DNA from: Burkholderiales bacterium
GTDB taxonomy: Bacteria > Pseudomonadota > Gammaproteobacteria > Burkholderiales > Burkholderiaceae_C
Direction of reading: 5' to 3'
Assembly: GCA_026954015.1 (NCBI GenBank)
Contig: JAIXLP010000048.1
Location: 1 to 64,000 of the forward strand
DNA: 64,000 nucleotides
How positions within the stretch are numbered: the stretch's first letter is position 1; each line of letters opens with the position of its first letter. The notes under the pieces are model-generated. The model searched no databases. It had not been told where the DNA came from and saw nothing but the letters and a program-made list of their open reading frames with translations. A program made the position numbers and the translations under genes. Shown one piece after another: positions 44,962 through 53,483 of this stretch.

Positions 44962-45321
44962 ATGGCAACTGCGAAAAAGCCCGCCGCGAAAAAAGCGGCA
45001 CCTGCGAAGAAGGCCCCTGCCAAGAAGGCCGTGGTGAAGAAGGCAGCACCAGCCAAGAAGGCACCGGCCAAGAAAGCCGTCGTGAAGAAGGCAGCACCGG
45101 CCAAGAAGGCGCCGGCCAAGAAGGTCGCCGCGAAGAAGGCAGCGCCCGCAAAAAAAGCCGTAGCGAAGAAAGCCGCTCCGGCAAAAAAAGCGGCTCCCGC
45201 CAAAAAGGCGCCGGCCAAGAAAGCCGCCGCCAAAAAGGCACCCGCCAAGAAGGCCGCCCCTGCAAAAACCACGTTGAACCCGCAGGCCGCCTGGCCTTTC
45301 CCGACCCAGAACAAGCCCTGA
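44962..45321 (+). CDS. Histone H1-like Lys/Ala/Pro repeat protein
   Basis: A 119-residue, extremely basic protein of AKKAAPAKKAP-type repeats, similar in style to AlgP/AlgR3 and bacterial histone-H1-like proteins (BpH1, HctB) that bind DNA non-specifically. The last 17 residues (TTLNPQAAWPFPTQNKP) are not repetitive and are probably a conserved tail. AGGAGA lies five bases before ATG 44962 and two before an adjacent ATG 44959; I prefer the second. Repeat number in such genes varies by slippage between strains. Confidence 0.85.
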   Translation: MATAKKPAAKKAAPAKKAPAKKAVVKKAAPAKKAPAKKAVVKKAAPAKKAPAKKVAAKKAAPAKKAVAKKAAPAKKAAPAKKAPAKKAAAKKAPAKKAAPAKTTLNPQAAWPFPTQNKP

Positions 45322-45386
45322 AAGGGCTGATCACGACACCCCAGACCTGGCCCGGGCCGCGTGCCCGCATCCATGGTCTCGGGGGG

Positions 45387-46283
45387 TCACGCCGGATCGA
45401 AGTCGAGCGTGTAGTTCTGCGGCCCGCGGTGCGCGATCTTGAGCGCACCCATGCGGTTGCCCAGTGCGGCACAACGCTGAAGCGGCCAACCCTGCTCCAG
45501 CCCATAGAGTAGCGCGCCGCGCCACGCGTCGCCGCAGCCCGTCGGGTCGAGTACCTCGCGCGGCGTCACAGGCGCAACCACCGTGCACTGTCCCTGCTCC
45601 CACACTTCGCAGCCCTGAGCGCCCAGGGTCACGACGAACCCCTGTACCCGGTCTGAAATCTCCGTCTTGCTCCAGCCGGTGCGTTCGCAGAGCATCTGGC
45701 CCTCGTAGTCGTTCACGGCCACCCATTGCGCCTGCTCGACGAAACGCCGGAGTTCCTCGCCGTTGAACATCGGCAAGCCCTGCCCCGGATCGAACACGAA
45801 GGGTATGCCCGCCCGCACCATTTGCGCCGCATGCGAGAGCATGGCCTCGCGGCCGTCGGGCGCGATGATGCCCACGCGCAGCCGCGGATCGGCAGGCACC
45901 ACCTGTTCATGCGCGCGCATCATCGCGCCGGGGTGGAACGCCGTGATCTGGTTGTTGTCACGGTCGGTCATGATCATCGCCTGCGCGGTATAGACATCAC
46001 CGAGCAGCCCGACGGTCTCGGTGGCGATGCCCTGCGCGCGCAGGCGTTCGAGATACTCCTCGCCGTCGCTGCCCAGCATCGCCATCGGCCGCGGATCGCC
46101 GCCGAGCAGCTTGAGCGCATACGCGATGTTGCCGGCACAGCCGCCGAAATCCCGGCGCAGCGACGGCACGAGAAACGCCACATTCAGAATGTGCAACTGG
46201 TTGGGCAGGATCTGCTCGGAAAACCGCCCCTCGAAACCCATGATCGTGTCAAACGCCAGCGATCCGCAAATCAGTGCAGCCAT
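45387..46283 (-). CDS. PfkB-family carbohydrate/nucleoside kinase
   Basis: A 298-residue kinase of the ribokinase/PfkB fold, similar to adenosine-kinase-like proteins found in this position in Burkholderiales. N-terminal GSLAFDTIMGFEGRF, substrate region DFGGCAGNIAYALKLLGG, and C-terminal PfkB signature DPTGCGDAWRGALLYG, where the Asp of GCGD is the catalytic base (Cys replaces the usual Ala of GAGD). Substrate not determinable; adenosine, ribose or a sugar are options. Convergent with the histone-like gene. Confidence 0.86.
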   Translation of the reverse strand: MAALICGSLAFDTIMGFEGRFSEQILPNQLHILNVAFLVPSLRRDFGGCAGNIAYALKLLGGDPRPMAMLGSDGEEYLERLRAQGIATETVGLLGDVYTAQAMIMTDRDNNQITAFHPGAMMRAHEQVVPADPRLRVGIIAPDGREAMLSHAAQMVRAGIPFVFDPGQGLPMFNGEELRRFVEQAQWVAVNDYEGQMLCERTGWSKTEISDRVQGFVVTLGAQGCEVWEQGQCTVVAPVTPREVLDPTGCGDAWRGALLYGLEQGWPLQRCAALGNRMGALKIAHRGPQNYTLDFDPA

Positions 46284-46298
46284 GAACCTTCCAGAACA

Positions 46299-47450
46299 TC
46301 AGGGGTAAAACACGAGGACACGGTAACCGGCCACGCGCGCCGCGTCTTGCGTCACGCGCAGACGCATGTTGCCCGTCCAGAGCGCCTGCGCGGCCAGGAC
46401 CGCGGGCGCGGCCAGATCGCGCGGCGGCAGCACCCGCCGCACGAGCACGTCGTCCGAGGCGTCCACGAGCGTGAGCTCGAGCGCGGGTGTTGCAATCTCG
46501 TAGGCGGCGCGGTTCTTCAGGCCGACTTCGAGCACATAGGCCGCGTCGCCCTCGCGCTCCTTGATGAAAGACGAGGCTTCGATCACCACGTCGGCAATGC
46601 GCCGCGGCGCCTGCACGACGCAGCCGACAGGCGCGCACAGCGACTGCAGCCAGGCGCGGGTTGCCGGATAACGCGCCGCCAGCAGGTCGCGTTCCTGCAC
46701 CAGCACCTGCAGGACAAGGAGCGCGCCCAGCGCACACACCACCAGGGCCAGCACCGCGCGCACCGCTGGGCGCCTCCAGAACGTGCCGCGCCGCGCCGCA
46801 CGCACGAACCCGGGTTCGGCCGCCGCCCGCGCAGACGGCATGCTTGAAGCCGTCACCGGAACTGGCGGCGACACCTTCGCAGCGGCGCAGGGCACTTCAT
46901 CCGCATCGATCGGCGCCTCGCTGCGCAGCAGCCGTTCAGGAACCGTGGCCATCGGTTCGCGCTCTTGCGAAACGGTATCGACCGCATCGGGCACGGCAGG
47001 CGCTGGCTCGTCGTGCGCATCGTCCGCCGCCGTCCCGGGCTCCGCGAGGCTTGCATCGACACGGTCGTCGGCACCATCGTCCGGCTCGGGCACATCCGGG
47101 TCCCACGTGGGCTCGCGCGCCGCGCCCGGCGCGTCGTCGCCCCCATCGGCATCCATATCGTCCAGCCAGCGGGACGCGGCAAAGTCGCGCAGCGCCAGCA
47201 CCGTCCGGGACTCGTCGTCCGGGGCCGCAGCCTCCAGCGGCTCGGCGGCGTCCTGCGACGGTGCGGGCTCGATGAGTTCGATCGGCATCGCAGTCGCCGC
47301 ATCGGATGGCGGTTCGAACCAGATGCGCCCGCTGGTGTCGAAGACCCGCGCGCAACGCCCGCAACGCACCCAGCCGCCGCCCACGCGCAGCTGGTCGTCA
47401 ACGACCCGAAAGCACGTCTGGCAATGGGGGCAGCGGGTGACCTGGCTCAT
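46299..47450 (-). CDS. Zinc-ribbon and DUF3426 membrane protein
   Basis: A 383-residue protein. N-terminal MJ0042-type zinc ribbon (CPHCQTCFRV...VRCGRCARVFD), a long acidic, Pro/Ala-rich linker (residues about 40-210), one membrane helix near residue 235 (VLALVVCALGALLVLQVL), then the DUF3426 periplasmic domain (VLEVGLKNRAAYEIATPALELTL...). Function unknown; it is usually the neighbour of prmA in Betaproteobacteria, as here. Start chosen as ATG 47450 (MSQVTRCPHC); in-frame codons at 47462 and 47471 are possible. Confidence 0.82.
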   Translation of the reverse strand: MSQVTRCPHCQTCFRVVDDQLRVGGGWVRCGRCARVFDTSGRIWFEPPSDAATAMPIELIEPAPSQDAAEPLEAAAPDDESRTVLALRDFAASRWLDDMDADGGDDAPGAAREPTWDPDVPEPDDGADDRVDASLAEPGTAADDAHDEPAPAVPDAVDTVSQEREPMATVPERLLRSEAPIDADEVPCAAAKVSPPVPVTASSMPSARAAAEPGFVRAARRGTFWRRPAVRAVLALVVCALGALLVLQVLVQERDLLAARYPATRAWLQSLCAPVGCVVQAPRRIADVVIEASSFIKEREGDAAYVLEVGLKNRAAYEIATPALELTLVDASDDVLVRRVLPPRDLAAPAVLAAQALWTGNMRLRVTQDAARVAGYRVLVFYP

Positions 47451-47495
47451 GCAGCGGTGCATTGTAGGCACGCGTTACCGCGTCGCCGGGCGCGT

Positions 47496-48383
47496 TCAGC
47501 GGCGCGCCGTCATGAGGATCCATCCGTCCTCGGCATCGCTCACCGCCAGTTGCAGCCACGGCGCATACGCCTGCTGCAGTTCGGCCGCCTGCCGTTCAAG
47601 GATGCCGGCGAGCACGAGCGCGCCCCCTGGCGCCACATGCGCGCACAGCAGCGGCGCAAGCACCTTGAGCGGCGTGGCCAGGATGTTCGCGAGCACGGTC
47701 CGGTACACACCCTGCGCGGATTCGGGCAGGCCCGCGTCGAGCCGTGCGTCGTTGGCCTGGGCGTTGGCCCGCGTCGCCTGCACCGCCGCGGGATCGATGT
47801 CCACCGCGTCGATCGCCGTCGCGCCGAACCGGGCGGCGCCGATCGCCAGGATGCCCGATCCGCATCCGTAGTCGAGCACCCGCCCCAGCGGCATCTCATC
47901 GGCGTGGTGCGCGATCCAGCGCAGGCACATGCGCGTCGTCGGGTGCGTACCGGTGCCAAAAGCGAGGCCCGGGTCCAGGCGAATGCTGCGCGTGGCGGCC
48001 GCCGGCGGTTCGTGCCAGCTCGGCACGATCCAGAAGTCGGGAGTGATCTCGACCGGGCTGAACTGCGACTGCGTGAGCCGCACCCAATCCTGCTCGGGCA
48101 CCTGCTCCACGCCCACCAGCGCGCAGCCCGCAAAAAAGTCCTGCGCCGCCAGCAGCCGCCCTGCCGCCTCGGCGGCCGCGCGCTCCGGGAACAGCGCACT
48201 GATGCGGCTGCGGTGCCAGCCCTGCTGCGCCGACTCCATGCCCGGCTCACCGAAGAGGGGGCGCTCCGCGCCGGTCAGCGCGTCGGCGTCTTCCACCGAG
48301 ACGCTGAGCGCATCGAGCGCCTGCAGTGCGTCGCTCAGCGGCTCGACGCACTCCTCGGGGCACTGCAGGCGCAGTTCAAACAT
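47496..48383 (-). CDS. prmA: Ribosomal protein L11 methyltransferase
   Basis: SAM-dependent enzyme (295 residues) that trimethylates ribosomal protein L11. The N-terminal L11-recognition domain is followed by the conserved DPGLAFGTGTHPTTRMCL near residue 140 and motif I VLDYGCGSGILAIGAARFGA, then ANILATPL (the NPPY-like position). Start ATG 48383 gives the typical MFEL beginning; ATG 48389 would add two residues. It follows accC by 28 bases on the same strand. Confidence 0.94.
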   Translation of the reverse strand: MFELRLQCPEECVEPLSDALQALDALSVSVEDADALTGAERPLFGEPGMESAQQGWHRSRISALFPERAAAEAAGRLLAAQDFFAGCALVGVEQVPEQDWVRLTQSQFSPVEITPDFWIVPSWHEPPAAATRSIRLDPGLAFGTGTHPTTRMCLRWIAHHADEMPLGRVLDYGCGSGILAIGAARFGATAIDAVDIDPAAVQATRANAQANDARLDAGLPESAQGVYRTVLANILATPLKVLAPLLCAHVAPGGALVLAGILERQAAELQQAYAPWLQLAVSDAEDGWILMTARR

Positions 48384-48411
48384 GCCCATCGCCGGTGCCG
48401 CGACCCGCCGC

Positions 48412-49761
48412 TCAGCGCTTGCGCGCCGCCAGCCACTCTTCCAGGTAATGGATGCTGGTGCCGCCCGCAACATAGCGCGCATCCACCATGAGCTCGCTGT
48501 GCAGCGGGATGTTGGTGGAAATGCCTTCCACCACAGTCTCGCGCAACGCGGTGCGCATGCGCGCCAGCGCCTGCTCGCGCGTGTCGCCGTGCACGATGAT
48601 CTTGCCGATCATCGAGTCGTAGTTCGGCGGCACGTAGTAGTTGGTGTAGATGTGCGAATCCACGCGCACGCCGGGGCCGCCCGGCGCGTGCCACTTGGTG
48701 ACGCGCCCGGGCGACGGCGTGAATTTGTACGGGTCTTCCGCGTTGATACGGCATTCGATCGCGTGGCCCCGGATCTGCACGTGCCGCTGCGAAAAATTGA
48801 GCTTTTCGCCCGCCGCGATCATGATCTGCCAGCGCACGATGTCCACTCCGGTGATCCACTCCGTCACCGGGTGTTCGACCTGCACGCGCGTGTTCATCTC
48901 GATGAAATAGAACTCGCCGTTTTCGTAGAGAAACTCGAACGTGCCCGCGCCGCGGTAACCGATCTTCTTGCACGCGCTCACGCAGCGCTCGCCGATCTTC
49001 TCGATGAGCTTGCGCGGAATGCCCAGCGCGGGCGCCTCCTCGATCACCTTCTGGTGGCGCCGCTGCATGGAGCAGTCGCGCTCGGCCAGATAGACGGCGT
49101 TGCGGTATTTGTCGGCGAGGATCTGGATTTCGATGTGGCGCGGGTTCTGCAGGAATTTTTCCATGTAGACGGCCGGATTGCCGAACGCCGCCTCGGCCTC
49201 GGCCTTGGTGAGCTGCACCGCGTTGACCAGCGCCGCCTCGGTGTGCACCTCGCGCATGCCGCGCCCGCCGCCGCCGCCTGCGGCCTTGATGATCACCGGG
49301 TAACCGATGCTTCTGGCCACCTTGCGCCACTGCGCCGGATCGTCGGACAGCTCGCCGTCCGAACCCGGCACGCACGGCACGCCCGCCTTGATCATCGCGC
49401 GCTTGGCCGAGACCTTGTCGCCCATCATGCGGATGGACTCGGGCGTCGGACCGATGAACTGGAAGCCGCTTTGCTCGACGCGCTCGGCGAAGTCGGCGTT
49501 CTCGCTCAGGAAGCCGTAGCCCGGATGGATCGCCTCGGCGTCGGTCACCTCGGCCGCCGAGATGATGGCCGGCATGTTGAGGTAGGACTGCGCCGACGGC
49601 GCGGGGCCTATGCACACCGCCTCGTCGGCGAGCTTGACGTACTTGGCGTCACGGTCGGCCTCGGAATAGATCATCACCGCCTTGACGCCGAGCTCGGCGC
49701 AGGCGCGCTGGATGCGCAGGGCGATTTCGCCGCGGTTGGCGACCAGGATCTTTTTAAACAT
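48412..49761 (-). CDS. accC: Acetyl-CoA carboxylase, biotin carboxylase subunit
   Basis: ATP-grasp biotin carboxylase (449 residues), which carboxylates biotin on AccB for fatty acid synthesis. N-terminal [23 protein letters not shown]-binding glycine loop [11 protein letters not shown] near residue 160, and the catalytic region [14 protein letters not shown] near residue 288. Full length. The sequence encoding its first 11 residues is duplicated twice upstream in tandem (109-base period), giving overlapping leader frames. No Shine-Dalgarno is seen directly before its own ATG. Confidence 0.96.
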   Translation of the reverse strand: MFKKILVANRGEIALRIQRACAELGVKAVMIYSEADRDAKYVKLADEAVCIGPAPSAQSYLNMPAIISAAEVTDAEAIHPGYGFLSENADFAERVEQSGFQFIGPTPESIRMMGDKVSAKRAMIKAGVPCVPGSDGELSDDPAQWRKVARSIGYPVIIKAAGGGGGRGMREVHTEAALVNAVQLTKAEAEAAFGNPAVYMEKFLQNPRHIEIQILADKYRNAVYLAERDCSMQRRHQKVIEEAPALGIPRKLIEKIGERCVSACKKIGYRGAGTFEFLYENGEFYFIEMNTRVQVEHPVTEWITGVDIVRWQIMIAAGEKLNFSQRHVQIRGHAIECRINAEDPYKFTPSPGRVTKWHAPGGPGVRVDSHIYTNYYVPPNYDSMIGKIIVHGDTREQALARMRTALRETVVEGISTNIPLHSELMVDARYVAGGTSIHYLEEWLAARKR

Positions 49762-49870
49762 CGGCTACCCCGCGGCTCATCGCCCGCGCGCTGACACGCG
49801 CCAGGTCTATTTGCTTCGCCTTGCCCGAGGCAAGAACGCCGCGGTTGGCGACCAGGATCTTTTTAAACAT
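49754..49870 (-). CDS. Leader ORF B upstream of accC (38 codons)
   Basis: Second copy with the same 38-residue product, starting ATG 49870 and stopping at 49754, eight bases past the accC ATG (GATGTTTAA, with ATG for accC). It has no own Shine-Dalgarno; translation would depend on leader A, and accC in turn on leader B. Arrangement and identical product are seen directly; expression is inferred. Confidence 0.4.
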   Translation of the reverse strand: MFKKILVANRGVLASGKAKQIDLARVSARAMSRGVADV

Positions 49871-49979
49871 CGGCTACCCCGCGGCTCATCGCCCGCGCGC
49901 TGACACGCGCCAGGTCTATTTGCTTGGCCTTGCCCGAGGCAAGAACGCCGCGGTTGGCGACCAGGATTTTCTTGAACAT
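49863..49979 (-). CDS. Leader ORF A upstream of accC (38 codons)
   Basis: Starts ATG 49979 behind AGGACATC, the most plausible Shine-Dalgarno of the accB-accC junction. It encodes [11 protein letters not shown], identical to the AccC N-terminus, then [19 protein letters not shown] and MSRGVADV, and stops at 49863. The stop overlaps the ATG of leader B by eight bases, which would allow coupled reinitiation. Whether a peptide is made is unknown. Confidence 0.45.
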   Translation of the reverse strand: MFKKILVANRGVLASGKAKQIDLARVSARAMSRGVADV

Positions 49980-50036
49980 GATGTCCTGCGGTTGGTGGGA
50001 TCGGAACCTCCCGCTCGGGCGGGGGGGCCGCGAACA

Positions 50037-50501
50037 TCACTCGATGACGAACAGCGCCTGCCCGTACTCGACAGCCTGGCCGTTCTCGGCGAGCACGCGG
50101 GTGATCGTGCCGGCGTGGTCGGCCTCGATCTCGTTGAGGATCTTCATCGCCTCGATGATGCAGATCACGTCGCCCTCCTTGACCTGGCTGCCCACGTCGA
50201 CGAACGCGGTGCCGCCAGGACTGGACGAGCGGTAGAACGTGCCCACCATGGGCGACTTCACCACGTGCCCCGGCAAGGTCTCGGGGGCGGGCGCCGCGGC
50301 CTCCGCAACCGGCGCGGGCGCCGTTGCGGCGGCCGCAGCCGTTGCGGCCACCGCAGGGACCGGCACCGCCGCGACCTGGGGCGCCGGCGCGACGCCACCC
50401 TTGACGATCCTCACCTTGCCCTCGGCCTCGGTGATTTCCAGCTCGGACACGTTGGACTCGGACACCAGATCGATCAGGGTCTTGAGTTTTCGCAGATCCA
50501 T
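50037..50501 (-). CDS. accB: Acetyl-CoA carboxylase biotin carboxyl carrier protein
   Basis: A 154-residue BCCP. N-terminal DLRKLKTLIDLVSESNVSELEI, a flexible Ala/Pro-rich linker (residues about 38-75), and the biotinyl domain with the biotin-accepting lysine in CIIEAMKILNEIEAD near residue 120. Works with AccC and the AccAD carboxyltransferase (not in the window). It lies upstream of accC on the same strand; 57 bases separate its stop from leader ORF A. Confidence 0.95.
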   Translation of the reverse strand: MDLRKLKTLIDLVSESNVSELEITEAEGKVRIVKGGVAPAPQVAAVPVPAVAATAAAAATAPAPVAEAAAPAPETLPGHVVKSPMVGTFYRSSSPGGTAFVDVGSQVKEGDVICIIEAMKILNEIEADHAGTITRVLAENGQAVEYGQALFVIE

Positions 50502-50599
50502 AAAGATTCCAAAAGGGGCAATGGGGCGCTAATTTACTGCAATCGGACACCAATTGCAGCAATCACGCACGAAAGAGGTTGGGGCGCAGTGGCAGGCAC

Positions 50600-51154
50600 T
50601 CAGGCCGAGGCGGACCATGCGCGCAGGTCGTCCCTGGAGAGTTCGCCGATTTTACGCTGCGTAACACTGCCGTTCGGCCCCAACAGCACCGAGAACGGCA
50701 AACCTCCGTTCGGGTTGCCCAGGCCACGCACGAGCGCGAGGCCGGCGGCGCCCCCCATCACCACGGGGAAGTCAAGCGGGGTGCGCGCGATGAAGCTGCG
50801 CACGCTGGCCACCTGGTCGATCGCCATGCCCAGCACCTGCCAGCCGCGCGCCCGTTGCTCGGCGTAGAACGCATTGAGCAGCGGCAGCTCCTGCACGCAC
50901 GGCGGGCACCAGGTCGCCCAGAAGTTGACCAGCAGCGGACGGCCGCGGAAGGCCGCCATCGCCACCGCGTCCCCCTCGGGACTTTCAAGGTGCGCCGCCC
51001 AGAGCTGAGCCACCGCCGCGTCATCCGCCTCCCGCGGCGCGAAGCGCCACGCGGCAGCGCCTGCGCCCACCGCGCCAGCGACAGCCGCCACACCCATGGT
51101 CAGCCAGCGGCGGCGCGACGGTGCGCCAGCGTGGGAAAGTGCCGATGCGGTCAT
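50600..51154 (-). CDS. TlpA-like thioredoxin-fold protein
   Basis: A 184-residue protein with an N-terminal membrane anchor or uncleaved signal (RRRWLTMGVAAVAGAVGAGAAAW) and a periplasmic thioredoxin domain with active site FWATWCPPCVQELPLL near residue 78, followed by GLPFSVLLGPNG with the cis-Pro. Family role: thiol-disulfide exchange, often in cytochrome c maturation; the partner here is unknown. The ATG overlaps the stop of the upstream gene (ATGA). Confidence 0.88.
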   Translation of the reverse strand: MTASALSHAGAPSRRRWLTMGVAAVAGAVGAGAAAWRFAPREADDAAVAQLWAAHLESPEGDAVAMAAFRGRPLLVNFWATWCPPCVQELPLLNAFYAEQRARGWQVLGMAIDQVASVRSFIARTPLDFPVVMGGAAGLALVRGLGNPNGGLPFSVLLGPNGSVTQRKIGELSRDDLRAWSASA

Positions 51155-51762
51155 GGCGCGAGCGTACCAGAGGGCGCATCGTCGAGCAGCCGGCGCACCG
51201 CCGCGATGTCGCCGCGCGGCAGCCGCCCGCGCGCGTCGGCACGTAGCGCGCCGCGCAAATCGTCGACGTCGTAGATCAGCAGGTGCACCCAGGCCTCGTC
51301 GCCCGCGCCGCACGCCTGCGCGCGTATCCCCAGCGCCTCGACCGGCTCGCCGCGCAGGCCGATCACGGTGTGCGGCTCGTACGGAATCTGCAAATTGATG
51401 AGCGCGATCTCGGCGGACTTGGGGTCGTCACAGAAGAGCGAGATCACCACGTCGTTGCGCCGCGTGGCCGTTCCCCGCCAGACCGCGCCGCCGAGGTAGG
51501 GGCGAAACGCCTGCATGCGCACCATCCACGCCAGCGCCAGCTCGCGCAGCGCCCGCAGCTCGCGCGGCTGCGTTTGCGCGTGGAACAGCGCGATGTGCTC
51601 GCGCACCGCGTCTTCCATGCGCAGGTTGTCGGGCAGCGGCGTACGCGCAGGCAGGCCCAGCTCGTGCAACGCACGGCGCTTGGCCGCGCCCCAGTCCATG
51701 CCCTCGTCCACGGCAAGGCGGGCGGCGGTCTGGAGGATTTGACTGGTATCGCGCGTATTCAT
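51151..51762 (-). CDS. Uncharacterised protein with a nucleotidyltransferase-like motif
   Basis: A 203-residue soluble protein; I cannot name the family with certainty. Residues about 100-125 read YLGGAVWRGTATRRNDVVIS, which recalls the G-x-x-x-R-G-T-A-x(3)-[SN]-D loop of minimal nucleotidyltransferases, but the second Asp of the DxD pair is missing. The N-terminal half is helical (TAARLAVDEGMDWGAAKRRALHELGL; EDAVREHIALFHA). Start ATG 51762. It is adjacent to mpl (divergent) and overlaps the TlpA-like gene, a frequent arrangement in Burkholderiales as far as I recall. Confidence 0.7.
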   Translation of the reverse strand: MNTRDTSQILQTAARLAVDEGMDWGAAKRRALHELGLPARTPLPDNLRMEDAVREHIALFHAQTQPRELRALRELALAWMVRMQAFRPYLGGAVWRGTATRRNDVVISLFCDDPKSAEIALINLQIPYEPHTVIGLRGEPVEALGIRAQACGAGDEAWVHLLIYDVDDLRGALRADARGRLPRGDIAAVRRLLDDAPSGTLAP

Positions 51763-51830
51763 GGCTGGGTGCCTCAACGGCAAGAATAGCGTCGGGGCCG
51801 CCGAAGTAAATCGCCCTTGGCACGCGCACT

Positions 51831-51882
51831 TTTACATTGATAGCTGCTCGCGCTTGATGGACAAGCGCTAGAGCCAGTTTTA
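51831..51882 (+). repeat. Dispersed GATAGCTGC repeat, copy 5
   Basis: The cleanest copy: TTGATAGCTGCTCGC, then GCGCTTGATGGACAAGCGC (perfect 7-bp arms) and TAGAGCCAGTTTTAA. It lies in the divergent space between the unnamed gene and mpl, 40 bases before the mpl start, so it may affect either 5' region. Confidence 0.8.
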
Positions 51883-51924
51883 ACTGATATTCCCGCACGT
51901 GCACGCCGCTCTTAGAATCGCCCG

Positions 51925-53319
51925 ATGCACATCCACATCCTTGGCATCTGCGGCACCTTCATGGGCGGGCTGGCGGCGCTCGCGCGCGAGGCGGGCCACC
52001 GTGTCACCGGCTGCGACGCGGGCGTCTACCCGCCGATGAGCGAGCAGTTGCGCGCGCTCGGCATCGACCTGATCGAAGGCTACGGCACCGGCCAGCTTGG
52101 GCTCAAGCCCGACATCTTCGTGGTCGGCAACGTGGTCAGTCGCGTGCACCTCGCGGACGGCACGCCCAGGTTCCCGCTGATGGAGGCCATCCTCGACGCC
52201 GGGCTGCCCTACACCAGCGGGCCGCAGTGGCTGATGGAGCACGTGCTGCAGGGCCGCCACGTACTGGCCGTCGCGGGCACGCACGGCAAGACGACGACCA
52301 CCGCCATGCTCGCCTGGATACTGGAAGCGGCGGGCCTCGCGCCCGGCTTTCTCGTGGGCGGCGTGCCGATGAACTTCGGCATCTCGGCGCGGCTGGGTCG
52401 GCAGGCGCCGGGGCAGGCGCGCCCGCTCTTCGTGATCGAGGCCGACGAATACGACACCGCCTTCTTCGACAAGCGCAGCAAGTTCGTGCACTACCGCCCA
52501 CGCACGGCGGTGCTCAACAACCTCGAATTCGACCACGCCGACATCTTCGACGACCTGGCGGCCATCGAGCGGCGGTTCCACCACCTCGTGCGCACCGTGC
52601 CCGCCGCGGGCCGCGTGGTGGTCAACCGCCGCGCCGAGAGCCTCGCGCGCGTGCTTGCGCAGGGCGTGTGGAGCGAGGTGGTGGGCTTTGGCCTGCCGGG
52701 CAGCGACCTCGCCGCACACGGCGAGCCGCACGACTTCGAGGTGCTGCACCACGGCCAGGCCGCCGGGCGCGTGCGCTGGGCCCTGACGGGCGAGCACAAC
52801 CAGACGAACGCGCTCGCCGCCATCGCCGCCGCGGAGCACGTGGGCGTGGCGCCCGCGCAGGCCGCCGAGGCGCTGGCCGGCTTTCAGAACGTGCGCCGCC
52901 GCATGGAACTGCGCGGCACGGCGGGCGGCATCACGGTGTACGACGATTTCGCGCACCACCCAACGGCCATCCACACCACGCTCGACGGCCTGCGCCGCCG
53001 CGTGGGGCCACAGGCGCGCATCCTCGCGGTGTTCGAGCCGCGCAGCAACACCATGAAGCTGGGCACGATGAAGGCGCAACTGCCTTGGGCGCTCGAAACC
53101 GCCGACCTCGCCTACTGCTACACCAAGGGCCTGGACTGGAATGCCGCCGAGGCGCTGGCCCCCATGGGCGCGCGCGCCGCCTGCAGCGCGGACCTGGATG
53201 CGCTGGTGGGCCAGATCCGCCAGGCTGCCCGCCCGGGCGATCACATCGTGTGCATGAGCAATGGCAGCTTTGGCGGCATACACGCGATGCTGCTGCGGGC
53301 GCTGGCGCAGCGGCCCTGA
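51925..53319 (+). CDS. mpl: UDP-N-acetylmuramate:L-alanyl-gamma-D-glutamyl-meso-diaminopimelate ligase
   Basis: Mur-ligase family recycling enzyme (464 residues) that attaches salvaged murein tripeptide to UDP-MurNAc. N-terminal HIHILGICGTFMGGLAALAREAGH, ATP-binding GTHGKTTTTAML near residue 118, DEYDTAFFDKRSKFVHY near residue 175, and NNLEFDHADIFDDL. C-terminal YDDFAHHPTAI and EPRSNTMKLG are family-typical. Acts after AmpD, also encoded in this window. Confidence 0.95.
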   Translation: MHIHILGICGTFMGGLAALAREAGHRVTGCDAGVYPPMSEQLRALGIDLIEGYGTGQLGLKPDIFVVGNVVSRVHLADGTPRFPLMEAILDAGLPYTSGPQWLMEHVLQGRHVLAVAGTHGKTTTTAMLAWILEAAGLAPGFLVGGVPMNFGISARLGRQAPGQARPLFVIEADEYDTAFFDKRSKFVHYRPRTAVLNNLEFDHADIFDDLAAIERRFHHLVRTVPAAGRVVVNRRAESLARVLAQGVWSEVVGFGLPGSDLAAHGEPHDFEVLHHGQAAGRVRWALTGEHNQTNALAAIAAAEHVGVAPAQAAEALAGFQNVRRRMELRGTAGGITVYDDFAHHPTAIHTTLDGLRRRVGPQARILAVFEPRSNTMKLGTMKAQLPWALETADLAYCYTKGLDWNAAEALAPMGARAACSADLDALVGQIRQAARPGDHIVCMSNGSFGGIHAMLLRALAQRP

Positions 53320-53483
53320 GGGGAGCGATGGGCTACGGGTATTCGCGCCGTGTGCACACCGCGCGGAACCACCGGTCGTAGCTGCCGGTCGAGTCCCGGG
53401 CTACCGATTCAATTCAAGGACACGGGGGGCCGAGGGCGTGCTCACGAAGGCCCCTCCGTTTCGTGCGCGTGCCGCGTGCATGA

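Larger units (their letters stand above)
49754..49979 (-). repeat. Tandem duplication of the accC 5' end (two 109-base units)
   Basis: Units 49762-49870 and 49871-49979 differ at four of 109 positions; three of these lie in the part that copies accC codons and are synonymous. Each unit ends (minus strand: begins) with ATG and the codons for [11 protein letters not shown], followed by 76 bases including a CTTGCC-TCG-GGCAAG hairpin. Confidence 0.9.

Noticed and set aside
44962..45321. Periodic repeats that could be mistaken for a CRISPR-like array
   Set aside because: The periodicity is due to AKKAAPAKKAP codons in one reading frame with no spacers.
53380..53412. tRNA-like tail: CCGGTCGAGTCCCGGG resembles a T-arm
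   Set aside because: No anticodon arm, D arm or matching acceptor stem can be built upstream; the T stem has a mismatch. Treated as chance or an unrecognisable remnant.
53440..53470. CACGAA ... TTCGTG hairpin between convergent mpl and glmS
   Set aside because: Short stem with an internal mismatch and no T-run on either strand; not called as a terminator.
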